NCBI RefSeq assembly: GCF_030546645.1
Contig: NZ_JAUOTO010000002.1
Span: 1,054,001-1,118,000 of the forward strand
Length of the DNA stretch: 64,000 nt
From: Flavitalea plasmicola
Lineage (GTDB): Bacteria; Bacteroidota; Bacteroidia; Chitinophagales; Chitinophagaceae
Reading direction: 5' to 3'
The position numbers and the translations under genes were made by a program. The notes below the pieces were generated by a model, which saw only the letters and a list, made by a program, of their open reading frames with translations, searched no databases and was not told the origin of the DNA. Shown here piece by piece: positions 51,893 to 60,548 of the stretch. How positions within the stretch are numbered: position 1 is the first letter of the stretch; each line of letters opens with the position of its first letter.

Positions 51893-52168
51893 ATGAAAGC
51901 AAACAATATAAATCGTATGACGTGGATGATGATCGCAGGTACAGTCATTGTATGTGCCGTCCTAATGAATAGCTGCATGGAGAGTCAAAAGGTAGCAGGT
52001 AAGAGTGGCGTACAACTTTGGGCAGAGAACTGTCAAAGATGTCATAATACACCATCCCCCAACACCTTTTCCCATGAACAATGGGTGACGATTGGAATGC
52101 ATATGCAAACAAGGGCACAGCTGACTGAGAAGGAAAGAGATAAGATCGTAGCTTTCCTTACACAATAG
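51893..52168 (+). CDS. Small cytochrome c lipoprotein
   Basis: A 91-residue protein. The N-terminus is a signal with lipobox VLMNSC (Cys near residue 28), so it is lipid-anchored. The haem-binding motif is CQRCH (ENCQRCHNTPSPN, about 47-51), and the candidate axial Met is in WVTIGMHMQTRAQL. The protein is much shorter than most cytochromes c and consists almost only of the haem fold, ending in ERDKIVAFLTQ. It is 10 bases after the porin and 61 before the next cytochrome. Confidence 0.82.
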   Translation: MKANNINRMTWMMIAGTVIVCAVLMNSCMESQKVAGKSGVQLWAENCQRCHNTPSPNTFSHEQWVTIGMHMQTRAQLTEKERDKIVAFLTQ

Positions 52169-52229
52169 CGGGGTCATGTTTGTGAAGCATTCATCATGGG
52201 AATTACTACAAAAGAAAACCTTCAGTTGT

Positions 52230-52727
52230 ATGAAACCTATATTATTTTTTATCGTTGCTGCCTGCATCGGCCTCGTGGCGGCGCAGTGCAAGTCTAAGCA
52301 AGCGGAGCCCGGCGCTCCCGAATCCGCAGGCAAGCCCAGAGTGGTGAAAGGAGCAGGCGATACCGTGATCGTTTTCATGGGTATTAATTCCAAAGGGGTC
52401 GGCAGGTTCGATCACGTCCAACTGACACATCCGCTGGACGACAAGATGATAGCGAGCGGCCGGGCCATTTATCAGACGAAATGTTTTGCCTGCCATAAGC
52501 TTACTACAGAAATGCTGGTTGGGCCCGGATGGGCGGGTGTAACAAACAGGCGGAGACCAGCGTGGATCATGAATTGGATCACTAATACAAAAGTTATGCT
52601 GGATAAGGATCTCGCTGCACAAGCCGATTTGGCGGTGTGTCTGATACGGATGCCGGACCAGGACCTTACAGACAGTCAGGCACGTGATGTTTTGGAGTTT
52701 ATGCGCCAAAATGATGGAAAGAAATAA
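52230..52727 (+). CDS. Cytochrome c lipoprotein
   Basis: A 165-residue lipoprotein, starting at the ATG at 52230 (MKPILFFIVAACIGLVAAQC); the frame runs further upstream but without a signal there. The lipobox is LVAAQC followed by KSKQAEPG. The haem motif CFACH lies in YQTKCFACHKLTTEMLVGPG (about residue 90), and the candidate axial Met is in LIRMPDQDL (about 140). A preceding beta-rich part (DTVIVFMGINSKGVGRFDHV) is additional. It ends nine bases before the convergent His-rich membrane protein. Confidence 0.85.
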   Translation: MKPILFFIVAACIGLVAAQCKSKQAEPGAPESAGKPRVVKGAGDTVIVFMGINSKGVGRFDHVQLTHPLDDKMIASGRAIYQTKCFACHKLTTEMLVGPGWAGVTNRRRPAWIMNWITNTKVMLDKDLAAQADLAVCLIRMPDQDLTDSQARDVLEFMRQNDGKK

Positions 52728-52736
52728 TGTTAAAGT

Positions 52737-53951
52737 TCACCTGCTCCTTATTCGTGAAAGGAAAATTAACAGAGCTCCTGCAAGAAGACAGATCCCTGCC
52801 ACCCAAAGGAGCCATGGGAACAGGCCCATGCCGCTGGTAAACAGCGTTGCCATACCTTGCGTCGTCAATAGCCCTTCATTGAAAATTACTGCAACTGCAA
52901 ATATCAGCAGTCCGGCCCTGGTGGTTTTTTTCATGCTGTCCAGGAATCCCTTTTCCGACATATAGGCCAATAAAAAGAGACTTACAAATCCCAAAAAGAC
53001 CATATGCAGGAATCCCATGACCATCGGCCGGCGGCCAAATATGATGTTTATGACGGTCGGAAAAATGCCAAGGCATTGTAAGAGTAGCTTCAGCATAAAG
53101 AAGCCCATGGATACAAAGACCAGGAGCCGGATCACCGGCTGTCCCCTTTGGTACACCGGATAGACGGCATGGACGATGGCTGCAAAGAAGAACAGGCTGA
53201 GCAGAATAAACAGGCTTCCAATCATAGTCATCACCCGGAACCAGGGATTATGGACCTGCCACTGATCGGTCAGGAATAAGGAAGGTATGATGGAAGCAGA
53301 CAGCAAAGAGGCAAACCAGGGAATGCTTTTCAGCAACTTTCTGTCGGCGGCCCGGCCTATATTATTGAAGAGCAATGCGAAGATGGCCAGGCTGAAAAAA
53401 CCATTGTATTGAAAATGAAGATAGCCCAGCAGTGCATGCCTGTATAAATAAGTGTCAACGGCCCCTGAGATATACATGTACGCAATAATCAGGGCGCCAC
53501 CGGAAGATAAGACCAGACAGACAACGGAGGACAACGCCAGCAATGTCACGGGCCTTCCCAGCCTTGCTTTTAGCATATCCGCTGTAAAAACCCAACTGAA
53601 AATATAAGTGGTGAGTATAAGGAAAGTCGAAGTAATAGCTGAAAGGACCTTGGGGTCGCCTGCTATACTAGCAATGAGCGTAACCCAGGCGCTGATGGCA
53701 ACGGCTCCCAGCACCCATTGGTAAACCGGCCTTTTGTTGAACGGCGAAGGCAGGAGGTCATATGTCAACAACGTCATCAGGGCCAGGGTAATCCATCCTC
53801 CAAAGGCAAAATGGAAATGTGCTTCCAGTAAATGATTATAGTTAATAAAAGGCAAGGCAAAAACGAACTTAGTCCTCAGGATTGACCCTAATAACGAGAC
53901 AATGCAAAGACCCAGGAGGGACAAGTCAATCCAATTGTTTTTGCTTGCCAT
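52737..53951 (-). CDS. His-rich polytopic membrane protein, haem-copper oxidase-like
   Basis: A 404-residue protein with about 12 TM helices, starting at the ATG at 53951 (MASKNNWIDLSLLGLCIVSL). Conserved His residues sit within helices: HLLEAHFHFAFGGWITLALM (about 40-60), HALLGYLHFQYNGFFSLA (about 170-190) and GFLHMVFLGFVSLFLLAY (about 310). This is the pattern of haem-ligating His in haem-copper oxidases, NorB or NnrS proteins, but no Cu-B/haem a signature sequence could be confirmed. It converges on the cytochrome cluster with a nine-base gap, which supports a shared redox role. It has no oxidase subunit II next to it. Confidence 0.65.
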   Translation of the reverse strand: MASKNNWIDLSLLGLCIVSLLGSILRTKFVFALPFINYNHLLEAHFHFAFGGWITLALMTLLTYDLLPSPFNKRPVYQWVLGAVAISAWVTLIASIAGDPKVLSAITSTFLILTTYIFSWVFTADMLKARLGRPVTLLALSSVVCLVLSSGGALIIAYMYISGAVDTYLYRHALLGYLHFQYNGFFSLAIFALLFNNIGRAADRKLLKSIPWFASLLSASIIPSLFLTDQWQVHNPWFRVMTMIGSLFILLSLFFFAAIVHAVYPVYQRGQPVIRLLVFVSMGFFMLKLLLQCLGIFPTVINIIFGRRPMVMGFLHMVFLGFVSLFLLAYMSEKGFLDSMKKTTRAGLLIFAVAVIFNEGLLTTQGMATLFTSGMGLFPWLLWVAGICLLAGALLIFLSRIRSR

Positions 53952-54370
53952 TGTTGTATAAATATTATCTATCCGCCCTATAGACAAAGCGCGTATCCGG
54001 CTTCTTCATTTCGTCCTCCAGCATATCATCAAACACAACGGAAGTACCCGGCTTTAATAATGAAGATACGGTTTACTTTCGTCCGAGCTATCTGTCATCA
54101 GTAGCCAGGACTTGGCAGCAGCAGGGCTTCGGTGAGAAGAAAATAAAAAAAACCGCTGAAAATCAGCGGCTTGAGGATCACACCACGGTGACTGATCGTC
54201 TTTATTATGAGCGGGGTCGTTTCCCTGGCCTAAGAACTAAAATAATTAGTATTTCCATGACCTAAGTAAAAATTCGTCGGACAGCTTAATATAAGCTACA
54301 TTTATTGTCCCTTCCTCCTGTCATACTCTTTTCCTGCCCTTTTATTTATTAATAATTAAAAGCAAAATCT
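53952..54370. other. Intergenic region with an orphan minus-strand terminator
   Basis: No protein gene is supported. The notable element is the hairpin CCGCTGA-AAA-TCAGCGG at 54153-54169, followed on the minus strand by eight T (54152-54145). The nearest minus-strand gene beyond it is AraC/none, since the following gene at 54371 is plus-strand, so it should end an unannotated minus-strand RNA. A segment reading TTAGTTCTTAGG then ACGACCCC on that strand (about 54245-54205) is partly similar to the small RNA near 11.8 kb. Confidence 0.4.
54145..54169 (-). terminator. Intrinsic terminator on the minus strand, no gene upstream
   Basis: Seven-base-pair stem CCGCTGA/TCAGCGG (54153-54159 with 54163-54169, loop AAA) followed on the minus strand by TTTTTTTTATTTT. 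Strong by sequence. The transcript it ends would begin between it and 54370. Confidence 0.6.
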
Positions 54371-55108
54371 ATGACACAGTCCAGATTTACCGGCTTGCAT
54401 TTTTATTGCATGGTCTTCTTTTTGGTCTCCTGTTCCGGAGGCGGAAATGGAAATAAGACTGGCACCGACTCTACCATGGTTGACAGCACTAAAAGCGCAG
54501 CTGTACCGGAAACAACTACTATTATTACAGCACCGCAAAATATGATGGTAGCAAAACACAAGGTGCTCAACTATGCAAAATGGAAAAGCTCCTATGATGA
54601 ACATGATTCTTTCCGGATAGCCAATGGCATTCATAGTTATGTAATTGGGCGCGGTTTGCAGGATACCAATATGATATTAGTAGCTGTGAAAGTAGATGAT
54701 ATGGCTAAAACAAAAGCATTTGCCAAAGATCCCAACTTAAAAAAGGCCATGCAAAAAGGTGGTGTAATAGGCACCCCTTTGTTTTCCTTTGTTACGATGA
54801 CCTTCCAGGACACCGCTGCTGTTAGTTCAGACCTGCGGTCCAGAACTACATTCACTGTTAAAGACTGGGGGGCCTGGCAAAAAGCATTTGAAGAGGGTAA
54901 GCAGGAAAGAATAGATAATGGTATAACCGTCAGGGCTTTTGGACATGACGCCGATGATGATAAAAAGGTAGAGCTTGTAACGGCCCTATTGGATACTGCC
55001 AAAGCCTATGCCTATTATAAATCAGATATGTTGAAAAAAAGAAGAGCTGCAGGTGGTGTGATAGGCGAACCGGAACGTTTTCTATTTCGGGTCGTGCAGC
55101 GGTACTGA
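54371..55108 (+). CDS. Lipoprotein with two repeated ferredoxin-like (ABM-type) domains
   Basis: A 245-residue lipoprotein with lipobox FLVSC followed by SGGGNGN and a Thr/Ser-rich linker to about residue 60. Two homologous halves of about 80 residues follow: the first VAKHKVLNYAKWKSSYDEHD ... KGGVIGTPLFSF, and the second TTFTVKDWGAWQKAFEEGKQ ... AGGVIGEPERFL. Each has beta-alpha-beta-beta-alpha-beta form with a conserved G-G-V-I-G-x-P end, like dimeric alpha-beta barrel domains (antibiotic biosynthesis monooxygenase superfamily) fused to form an internal dimer. No catalytic residues were recognised. Isolated gene, function unknown. Confidence 0.7.
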   Translation: MTQSRFTGLHFYCMVFFLVSCSGGGNGNKTGTDSTMVDSTKSAAVPETTTIITAPQNMMVAKHKVLNYAKWKSSYDEHDSFRIANGIHSYVIGRGLQDTNMILVAVKVDDMAKTKAFAKDPNLKKAMQKGGVIGTPLFSFVTMTFQDTAAVSSDLRSRTTFTVKDWGAWQKAFEEGKQERIDNGITVRAFGHDADDDKKVELVTALLDTAKAYAYYKSDMLKKRRAAGGVIGEPERFLFRVVQRY

Positions 55109-55230
55109 TTTGGAAAAGCCCAAATTCTATGGCGCCGGTGGTTCTGGTTTGTGATCGAACCTCTGATCTTGCTTGTGACAATTATACAATGATTTTAACA
55201 TTAGATTTGACTTTCGTAACTTCCAAGATC

Positions 55231-55587
55231 ATGAAAACCTTCACTATTCAAACCATGAGCCCGCAACTGCCAGTGGCCGATCTCGACCGGGCTATCCGGT
55301 TTTATACGGAAAAATTGGATTTCAAGCTCGATTTCCGATATGAAGATTTCTATGCAGGCATCGTGAAAGACGGCTGCTCGGTACACCTGAAACTCGGAGA
55401 ATCGTTGCAGGAAAAAACGACAGAAGATCTCGATCTGGTTTTCTCGGTGAACGACGTCGAACGTATATATGGTCTATTGATAGACCGGGCCGTAGACATT
55501 TGCCAACCGCTGCGGGACATGCCCTACGGCAAGGAATTTTATGTAGCCGACCCCGATGGTAATAAGTTGGCATTTCTAAATAGCTAA
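55231..55587 (+). CDS. VOC family (glyoxalase/bleomycin-resistance) protein
   Basis: A 118-residue protein from the ATG at 55231 (MKTFTIQTMSPQLPVADLDR); 34 upstream codons in the frame appear to be leader. The fold is a glyoxalase-type beta-alpha-beta-beta-beta pair: LPVADLDRAIRFYTEKLDFK, FYAGIVKDGCSVHLKLGE, then DLDLVFSVNDVERIYGLL and KEFYVADPDGNKLAFLNS. The metal-ligand pattern is partial, as in many VOC proteins of unknown role. Detoxification or resistance is possible, substrate unknown. Confidence 0.85.
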   Translation: MKTFTIQTMSPQLPVADLDRAIRFYTEKLDFKLDFRYEDFYAGIVKDGCSVHLKLGESLQEKTTEDLDLVFSVNDVERIYGLLIDRAVDICQPLRDMPYGKEFYVADPDGNKLAFLNS

Positions 55588-55627
55588 AGAGCGCTTTATA
55601 TCTTATTTTGCGGGTCTAAACTCCCCC

Positions 55628-56806
55628 ATGAGAAAGGTTGTTTTCCTAGTGCTCTCCTCCTTCCTGACCTATATACAACTTCTGGCCCAAGGCACTGTCC
55701 TGTCCGGCTCTGTGCGGGATTCCGCCACCGGCAAACCCATGCCCGGCGTGAGCGTATTCCTCAACAGCACCTCCAAAGGCACCGTCACCCGCGCCGACGG
55801 CACCTTTACCCTGGGCGGCATTACCCCCGGCAGATACGAGGTCATCATTTCCGCCGTCGGTTACCAGACCTTTAATCTCGCCATCAGCACCCGCAACCTG
55901 CCTACCGATCTAAAAGTTGCCCTCCACGTAAAAGCGTCCGAACTATCTGCCGTCGTCATAGAGCCCTATATGAAAGACGGATGGAAGAAATATGGGAAAT
56001 TCTTTATCGATAACTTCATCGGCACTACCGAAAACGCCTCCTATTGCAAGCTAAAGAACAAGGAAGTCCTTCGGTTTCATTATTACCTCAAAAGCAGGAA
56101 GCTATCCGTCACCGCAATCGATCCCCTCATCATCGAGAACAAGGCCCTTGGCTATGACCTCGAGTATCGTCTCGAAAGATTCGAATGTGACTTCAGCACC
56201 AATATCATCTCTTATTTCGGCTATCCTCTCTTTAGAGAAATGACCGCAGATGATCCCCAAACCAGGCAGGAATGGGAACGACACCGCAGATACGCCTACC
56301 TCGGTTCCGAGATGCACTTCCTGCGCACGCTCTACAAAGGACAGCTCCATCAAGAAGGGTTTATCGTCGAACACGAGATCGAAGTGCCCAACATCGAAAA
56401 GCAAAGGGTAAAGAACATCTATAAGCCCAACATTACCAAGACAGACAGCATCCCCATCGATAGTCTCCACCATTATTGGGATGTACTAAGACAACCCGAC
56501 TTCTTTATTCAGAAAATAAAAAGCACCGACGATCTGCTCACCATCCATCCCGATCTGACAAAGACAATGTATTTTTTGGGAGACTGCACAGTGATCTATG
56601 GAAATGGAAGATTAGGCATCGCCTATCAGGAATCCGCTATCAACCTGTTGGAACCCGTCTCCATCGAGATTGGAGAGAACGGCAGCTACTATCCCCCTAC
56701 CATCCTCTCCAAAGGCAACTGGAGCAAAACGGAAACCATCGCCAACCTCCTTCCCCGCGATTACGAACTGGTCGCCCCCGGCACCCCATCCAAAACACTA
56801 CAGTAG
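55628..56806 (+). CDS. Carboxypeptidase-regulatory-like domain protein with large C-terminal domain
   Basis: A 392-residue exported protein (signal MRKVVFLVLSSFLTYIQLLA, cleavage near LAQG). Residues about 22-105 are a carboxypeptidase regulatory-like (CarboxypepD_reg/DUF4480-type) beta-sandwich: VLSGSVRDSATGKPMPGVSV, GTVTRADGTFTLGGITPGRY. The remaining 280 residues (KDGWKKYGKFFIDNFIGTTE onward) are unrecognised; they contain no TonB-plug or barrel signs. Similar N-domain proteins of unknown function are common in Bacteroidota. It ends one base before the convergent small coiled-coil gene. Confidence 0.72.
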   Translation: MRKVVFLVLSSFLTYIQLLAQGTVLSGSVRDSATGKPMPGVSVFLNSTSKGTVTRADGTFTLGGITPGRYEVIISAVGYQTFNLAISTRNLPTDLKVALHVKASELSAVVIEPYMKDGWKKYGKFFIDNFIGTTENASYCKLKNKEVLRFHYYLKSRKLSVTAIDPLIIENKALGYDLEYRLERFECDFSTNIISYFGYPLFREMTADDPQTRQEWERHRRYAYLGSEMHFLRTLYKGQLHQEGFIVEHEIEVPNIEKQRVKNIYKPNITKTDSIPIDSLHHYWDVLRQPDFFIQKIKSTDDLLTIHPDLTKTMYFLGDCTVIYGNGRLGIAYQESAINLLEPVSIEIGENGSYYPPTILSKGNWSKTETIANLLPRDYELVAPGTPSKTLQ

Positions 56807-56807
56807 G

Positions 56808-57086
56808 CTATGCGGTAGGATCCACCGTAGCTGCCAGATTGTTGTCGGAAAAAAATTTGGTACGATGTTCCGCGAAAGCTTGAGATAGATCCGAGGCAGT
56901 ACTCAGGGTTGCATTCACTTGCTCTTCCAGATCCGGAAGTTTACTATCCAGCAGATCCACGCCGAGGGTAATGTTGTGTGCGGCGATCTGAGAAACCTTT
57001 TTAAGAATTGAGGTCTGGCTATTCTTCAGATCTTCCAACTCGCGTTGCACCTTGTCCATAAGGTCCAATTGTTGTAGTTTATTCAT
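56808..57086 (-). CDS. Small coiled-coil protein, unknown function
   Basis: A 92-residue acidic protein with long heptad-like helices (LQQLDLMDKVQRELEDLKNS, then SILKKVSQIAAHNITL) and no signal or TM. It looks like an oligomerising coiled-coil or apolipoprotein-like helix bundle. No family recognised. It converges on the carboxypeptidase-like gene with a one-base gap. Confidence 0.55.
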   Translation of the reverse strand: MNKLQQLDLMDKVQRELEDLKNSQTSILKKVSQIAAHNITLGVDLLDSKLPDLEEQVNATLSTASDLSQAFAEHRTKFFSDNNLAATVDPTA

Positions 57087-57278
57087 ATGCTCATTATCCC
57101 TTTATAGTGGGAATCAATGACAAGTATGCAAAAATTGAACCTTGTCCCCGACCTGGCGCCGCAGGCTCCTTACCGGCCCTGCGACGCATGTTTAGCATAT
57201 AACAATATGAACATCAATCCATTGAACAGCCTTTCCCGATCGACTTGTGTCGGCAACATCAAATTGCTATCTTTCTCG

Positions 57279-58163
57279 ATGCAAAGTCATTCCGCTAGAA
57301 AAGCCTTTAGCCTGCCGAAGTCTATAACCCTTTGGGGTTGCTTTTGTCTTCTTCTCTCCTGCAACAGCGGGAAACCGGCTGAACAGCAGTTTTCCGATAC
57401 AGGGAAAAAGACTTTCGAAGATACGGCCGGCGCCAAAACCGCCGGTAAGATCGATCATGCGAATGAGGGAGATTCGGTCGTATTCAAAGAGGTAACACAT
57501 CTCGATTTAAAGGAGTATTTAATCACAGTAAAGGAGGAAGTCGGAGAAAACAATACCATCCTTATCGCATACAATCGGGCGGTGAAGAAAGCGGACACGG
57601 CGCAGATCAGCGGAGGGGACTACGAAGGCGCCGAGCTCAATATTCTGGATGTCTCGGACAGCCTGCAGATAAAACCTCTTTTCCTGGAAATAATTACCCC
57701 CACCGGCAGCGATTGGTATGATCATTCCTTTGTGGGTTATGACAGCGGAAAATTGAAAGAACTGTTCCAACTGAGCAATTGGCCGTATCCCACCCGGCTC
57801 AATTTGTATCGCAAGGACAATGGGACGATCGCTGGATCAGTTTTACAGCGCGACGATCTCGTAGCCGCTTTTGAACAATATCCAGTGGTGGTTTCGTTGA
57901 AGGATTATAAGGTAACCTTCCCAGATGTTCCTGCATTGCATATTGGCTGGGAAAGTACGGTGTTAACAGGATTTAAGGCCAGGCGAGTAGGACACGAACA
58001 GTTGCCCGACTCTATTTATGCTGTCAAAAAAGGCGCCCGGGTAATGGTAGACACACTGTATACCAATCTCGGTAAAGTGCGGCTGGTTATTCACGATTCC
58101 ATTATCCTGGAAGTTCCCAAGGATAGATTAGACGGAAAGATCACCGTGAACGCAGCTGGATAA
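57279..58163 (+). CDS. Lipoprotein of unknown function
   Basis: A 294-residue lipoprotein from the ATG at 57279 (MQSHSARKAFSLPKSITLWG), with lipobox CLLLSC followed by NSGKPAEQQ. The frame is open 54 codons further upstream but has no signal there. The mature protein is beta-rich with acidic patches (EYLITVKEEVGENNTILIAY, GSDWYDHSFVGYDSGKLKEL, VTFPDVPALHIGWESTVLTG). No domain was recognised. It is a single gene. Confidence 0.6.
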   Translation: MQSHSARKAFSLPKSITLWGCFCLLLSCNSGKPAEQQFSDTGKKTFEDTAGAKTAGKIDHANEGDSVVFKEVTHLDLKEYLITVKEEVGENNTILIAYNRAVKKADTAQISGGDYEGAELNILDVSDSLQIKPLFLEIITPTGSDWYDHSFVGYDSGKLKELFQLSNWPYPTRLNLYRKDNGTIAGSVLQRDDLVAAFEQYPVVVSLKDYKVTFPDVPALHIGWESTVLTGFKARRVGHEQLPDSIYAVKKGARVMVDTLYTNLGKVRLVIHDSIILEVPKDRLDGKITVNAAG

Positions 58164-58389
58164 AGCCAAAGTGCCCACATTCACCATGTCAAAATCATTT
58201 ATTCCAGGCATAAACAAGTAGATCGCTATTACCCTGCGAATCACCATCCCCTAACCGTAAAATTGTGTCACAAAACCTGGTCTATGCACCGGCAACAAGG
58301 AAATTTCGAGGAGCTGCGTTGATATTCCCTGAAAAAGACAGTTGTGCAAATACGGCGACAGATTTTGACCGTCATGTGTCACATAATAA

Positions 58390-59364
58390 TCATGGCGGAT
58401 ACTTTTCGTCGAAGGAAATGACGAACGAACGAGCCTCCTGCAAGACGGCCAGGACCGCGTCCGGGCTGGGTAGGTTTCCCGTCCAGATCAGGTCCGTCAG
58501 ACCGGTACGATACCCAGGGACCAATTCCTTCCATTGCTCTTCGAGCTTGCTGAACAGTGGAGAATCCTGGATCCGTTGCCCCACCCACGGGCCGTGCATA
58601 ACCTTATTGTCAAGGTCATTCCGGCGCACATTGTCCAGGATCGGAAAGTGAACCGGATCAAATAGGGACGCCTGAAGGGTTGGGTAATGGAACAATTGAT
58701 GGAGATCGTAAAAATGACGGATTTTTTCTAACAGAGCCGCTCTTCCTTCGTAGGAAAGCCGATTCAGCGACAACATTTTTTCATAAAAGGTGCGCTCTAA
58801 TGTAAGCACGTTGACGACAGCCGGCTCCAGGTGATAGTCTGCTATCATCTTCTGATTTCCAGTTGCCGAAAAGAATTGTGCAACATAAGATTCAACTGGA
58901 AGTGCTTTATACGGTACCGGATCGGTAAAACAGTTGATCTCGATCAGCACATAGTCCTTGACCACGCCAAAATCGCCGTCAATTACCTTTTCGTAGGCGC
59001 ATACGGCTGCGCGCATGCGGCCGGATTTCTTCTCAGCCGGGTGTCCGTCCACGATGCTAAGGTCGGCAGCAATGGAAGTTGTTACCTCCCTTAACAGGTT
59101 CTTCAGTTGATTCCCGGTGTACTTGCCAGGGGATAATATTGCCAGATCAATGTCTTCTGAAAAACGGTCAATACATTGATAAGCCTTTGAAAGTGATGTC
59201 CCGCCCTTAAAAACCACCGTATCAAAGTATGGAGATAACGCCAGGTTTCGCAGGACATAGGTTACCCAATAGTCCTTTTCTACGAATACAGGGCGGAGTT
59301 GGAAATGCCCGGCAGCCGCCTCGATCGCCTCTCGAAAAAGCTCTTTATCCCGGTGCAGTGTCAT
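58390..59364 (-). CDS. abiEii: AbiEii-type nucleotidyltransferase toxin
   Basis: A 324-residue protein starting at the ATG at 59364 (MTLHRDKELFREAIEAAAGH), which overlaps the antitoxin stop codon (ATGA). Residues about 50-75 hold the nucleotidyltransferase core: TVVFKGGTSLSKAYQCIDRF then SEDIDLAI, with G-G-x9-D-x-D acidic metal ligands. The D-Y-V-L-I-E-I-N strand (about 135) supplies a further acidic position. AbiEii toxins are type IV toxin-antitoxin components that cause reversible bacteriostasis and abortive phage infection. The remaining C-terminal helices match the family length. Confidence 0.87.
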   Translation of the reverse strand: MTLHRDKELFREAIEAAAGHFQLRPVFVEKDYWVTYVLRNLALSPYFDTVVFKGGTSLSKAYQCIDRFSEDIDLAILSPGKYTGNQLKNLLREVTTSIAADLSIVDGHPAEKKSGRMRAAVCAYEKVIDGDFGVVKDYVLIEINCFTDPVPYKALPVESYVAQFFSATGNQKMIADYHLEPAVVNVLTLERTFYEKMLSLNRLSYEGRAALLEKIRHFYDLHQLFHYPTLQASLFDPVHFPILDNVRRNDLDNKVMHGPWVGQRIQDSPLFSKLEEQWKELVPGYRTGLTDLIWTGNLPSPDAVLAVLQEARSFVISFDEKYPP

Positions 59365-60089
59365 TTGAAATACCATTTGGATTTGTCCGACACCAAGGCT
59401 TCAATACCCGCCAGCTGATACCGGGTTAATGGGTTTAGAGACGCCTGCAATTGCCCGGTTTTCTGTTCCGCGAAATGTGTATCCAATAGGGCTCCCAGCA
59501 ATGCCCGCGTGGAAGGAGGGTATTCCAAGGCAAGCCGAGTCAATCTATTCAGCTGTGACGGCTGCAGCTCCTTCATCTTTGCGACCAGTAATGGGATAAC
59601 AGTCGCCGGAGATGTATCCGGAATCTGTCGAATGTCCGTCAATGCATCCAGTAACTGCAGCATAGGAATATCAGCCTCCCTAAACGGAAATGGACGGACG
59701 ACAAATTTTAGTTTATAACCGCTTATTTCCCTTTCAGGCAACCGGCTGCATCGGGCAATGGTTATTTTATTGGGCACCTGCGTGGTTAATCTCCATTGGT
59801 TATACAAGGCATTACCCGTCAAGTACCCCACAGTTTTGCCCCCACGTTGGGTAAATGTCTTTACAATTTCCATTTCCGATGGCCGTAGTGTGCCAAAACG
59901 TGAATTTCTTGGCTTGTAATATTTTCCTTTTTCTAGCCTTACCAATTTTCCGGCCTTGACCATTCGGCTTAACGCCTTATAATAGGCTACTTCTGTTTGG
60001 CCCTCCATCATGATAGTAAGAACCTGCCCGTCGCCTAAAGCGGCGACTTGACGTTGTACTGTACTTGCTATGGAAGCGGATGTGGCCAT
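59361..60089 (-). CDS. abiEi: AbiEi-type antitoxin / regulator (DUF6088-like)
   Basis: A 242-residue protein. The N-terminal winged-helix part (VAYYKALSRMVKAGKLVRLE, KGKYYKP) is the AbiEi DNA-binding domain, followed by an alpha/beta C-terminal part (KTVGYLTGNALYNQWRLTTQ, KLKFVVRPFPFREADIPMLQ). In such operons the antitoxin neutralises the toxin and represses its own promoter. The stop overlaps the toxin start by four bases, so translation is coupled in the order antitoxin-toxin. It lies about 460 bases from the recombinase gene, a defence-island setting. Confidence 0.82.
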   Translation of the reverse strand: MATSASIASTVQRQVAALGDGQVLTIMMEGQTEVAYYKALSRMVKAGKLVRLEKGKYYKPRNSRFGTLRPSEMEIVKTFTQRGGKTVGYLTGNALYNQWRLTTQVPNKITIARCSRLPEREISGYKLKFVVRPFPFREADIPMLQLLDALTDIRQIPDTSPATVIPLLVAKMKELQPSQLNRLTRLALEYPPSTRALLGALLDTHFAEQKTGQLQASLNPLTRYQLAGIEALVSDKSKWYFK

Positions 60090-60548
60090 GATTTTGTAAA
60101 AGTAAATAAAATTTGCCGGTCTGTCCAGTTTTTAACGTAATAAATTAGACATATAGAATTAAAATCAATTGGCTTGCAATCACTTATAAAGAAATGATTT
60201 ATGAATTAACCTGCAAAAACTTACGATTCTTTTGTTATTTTTGTTATGTCCTTTCTAAACAAACACTATTCCTCCAACCTTCGACAAATTCCATTGTCAG
60301 AACGACGTTCCTGGCGAACAGCAAAGACAAAACCTGATGGGTTCTGGTTGAAAAAATACCTATTCAAGTTACCGTGCCAATAATGGCAACCTCCACCGGG
60401 CGTGGGTTTATGAAACCTTGAAAAGATGCAATACAAAGGTAAAAGAATAATTACGATCGCATAAAATCAAAATTAATAGACACATTAATGTCTCTATTGC
60501 TGCAGTCCTTCCTCCGATCGATCTTTACCGCAAAGAGAACTGTGCGGG
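60090..60548. other. Intergenic region between AbiE and the recombinase
   Basis: No gene is well supported. It must hold the AbiE promoter (minus) and that of the recombinase operon (plus). A perfect TAnnTTTG box (TATTTTTG) lies at 60236-60243 and a 24-base near-palindrome at 60475-60498. A 45-codon reading frame (60246-60383) starts three bases after the box and is rejected for lack of other support. Confidence 0.4.
60475..60498. repeat. 24-base near-perfect palindrome before the recombinase operon
   Basis: AATAGA-C-ACATTAATGT-C-TCTATT is symmetric but for one mismatched pair (C/C). It ends 50 bases before the small ORF that begins the recombinase unit. It may be a binding site for the recombinase or for a regulator, or a degenerate recombination site. 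Confidence 0.45.

Noticed and set aside
57245-57275. Promoter-like TTG-N20-TATCTTTC before the 57.3 kb lipoprotein
   Set aside because: The predicted start of transcription would fall at or after the chosen ATG at 57279, so the two calls conflict.
60246-60383. 45-codon reading frame after a perfect TATTTTTG box
   Set aside because: The start codon lies three bases after the box, which would place transcription start inside the frame; composition gives no other support.
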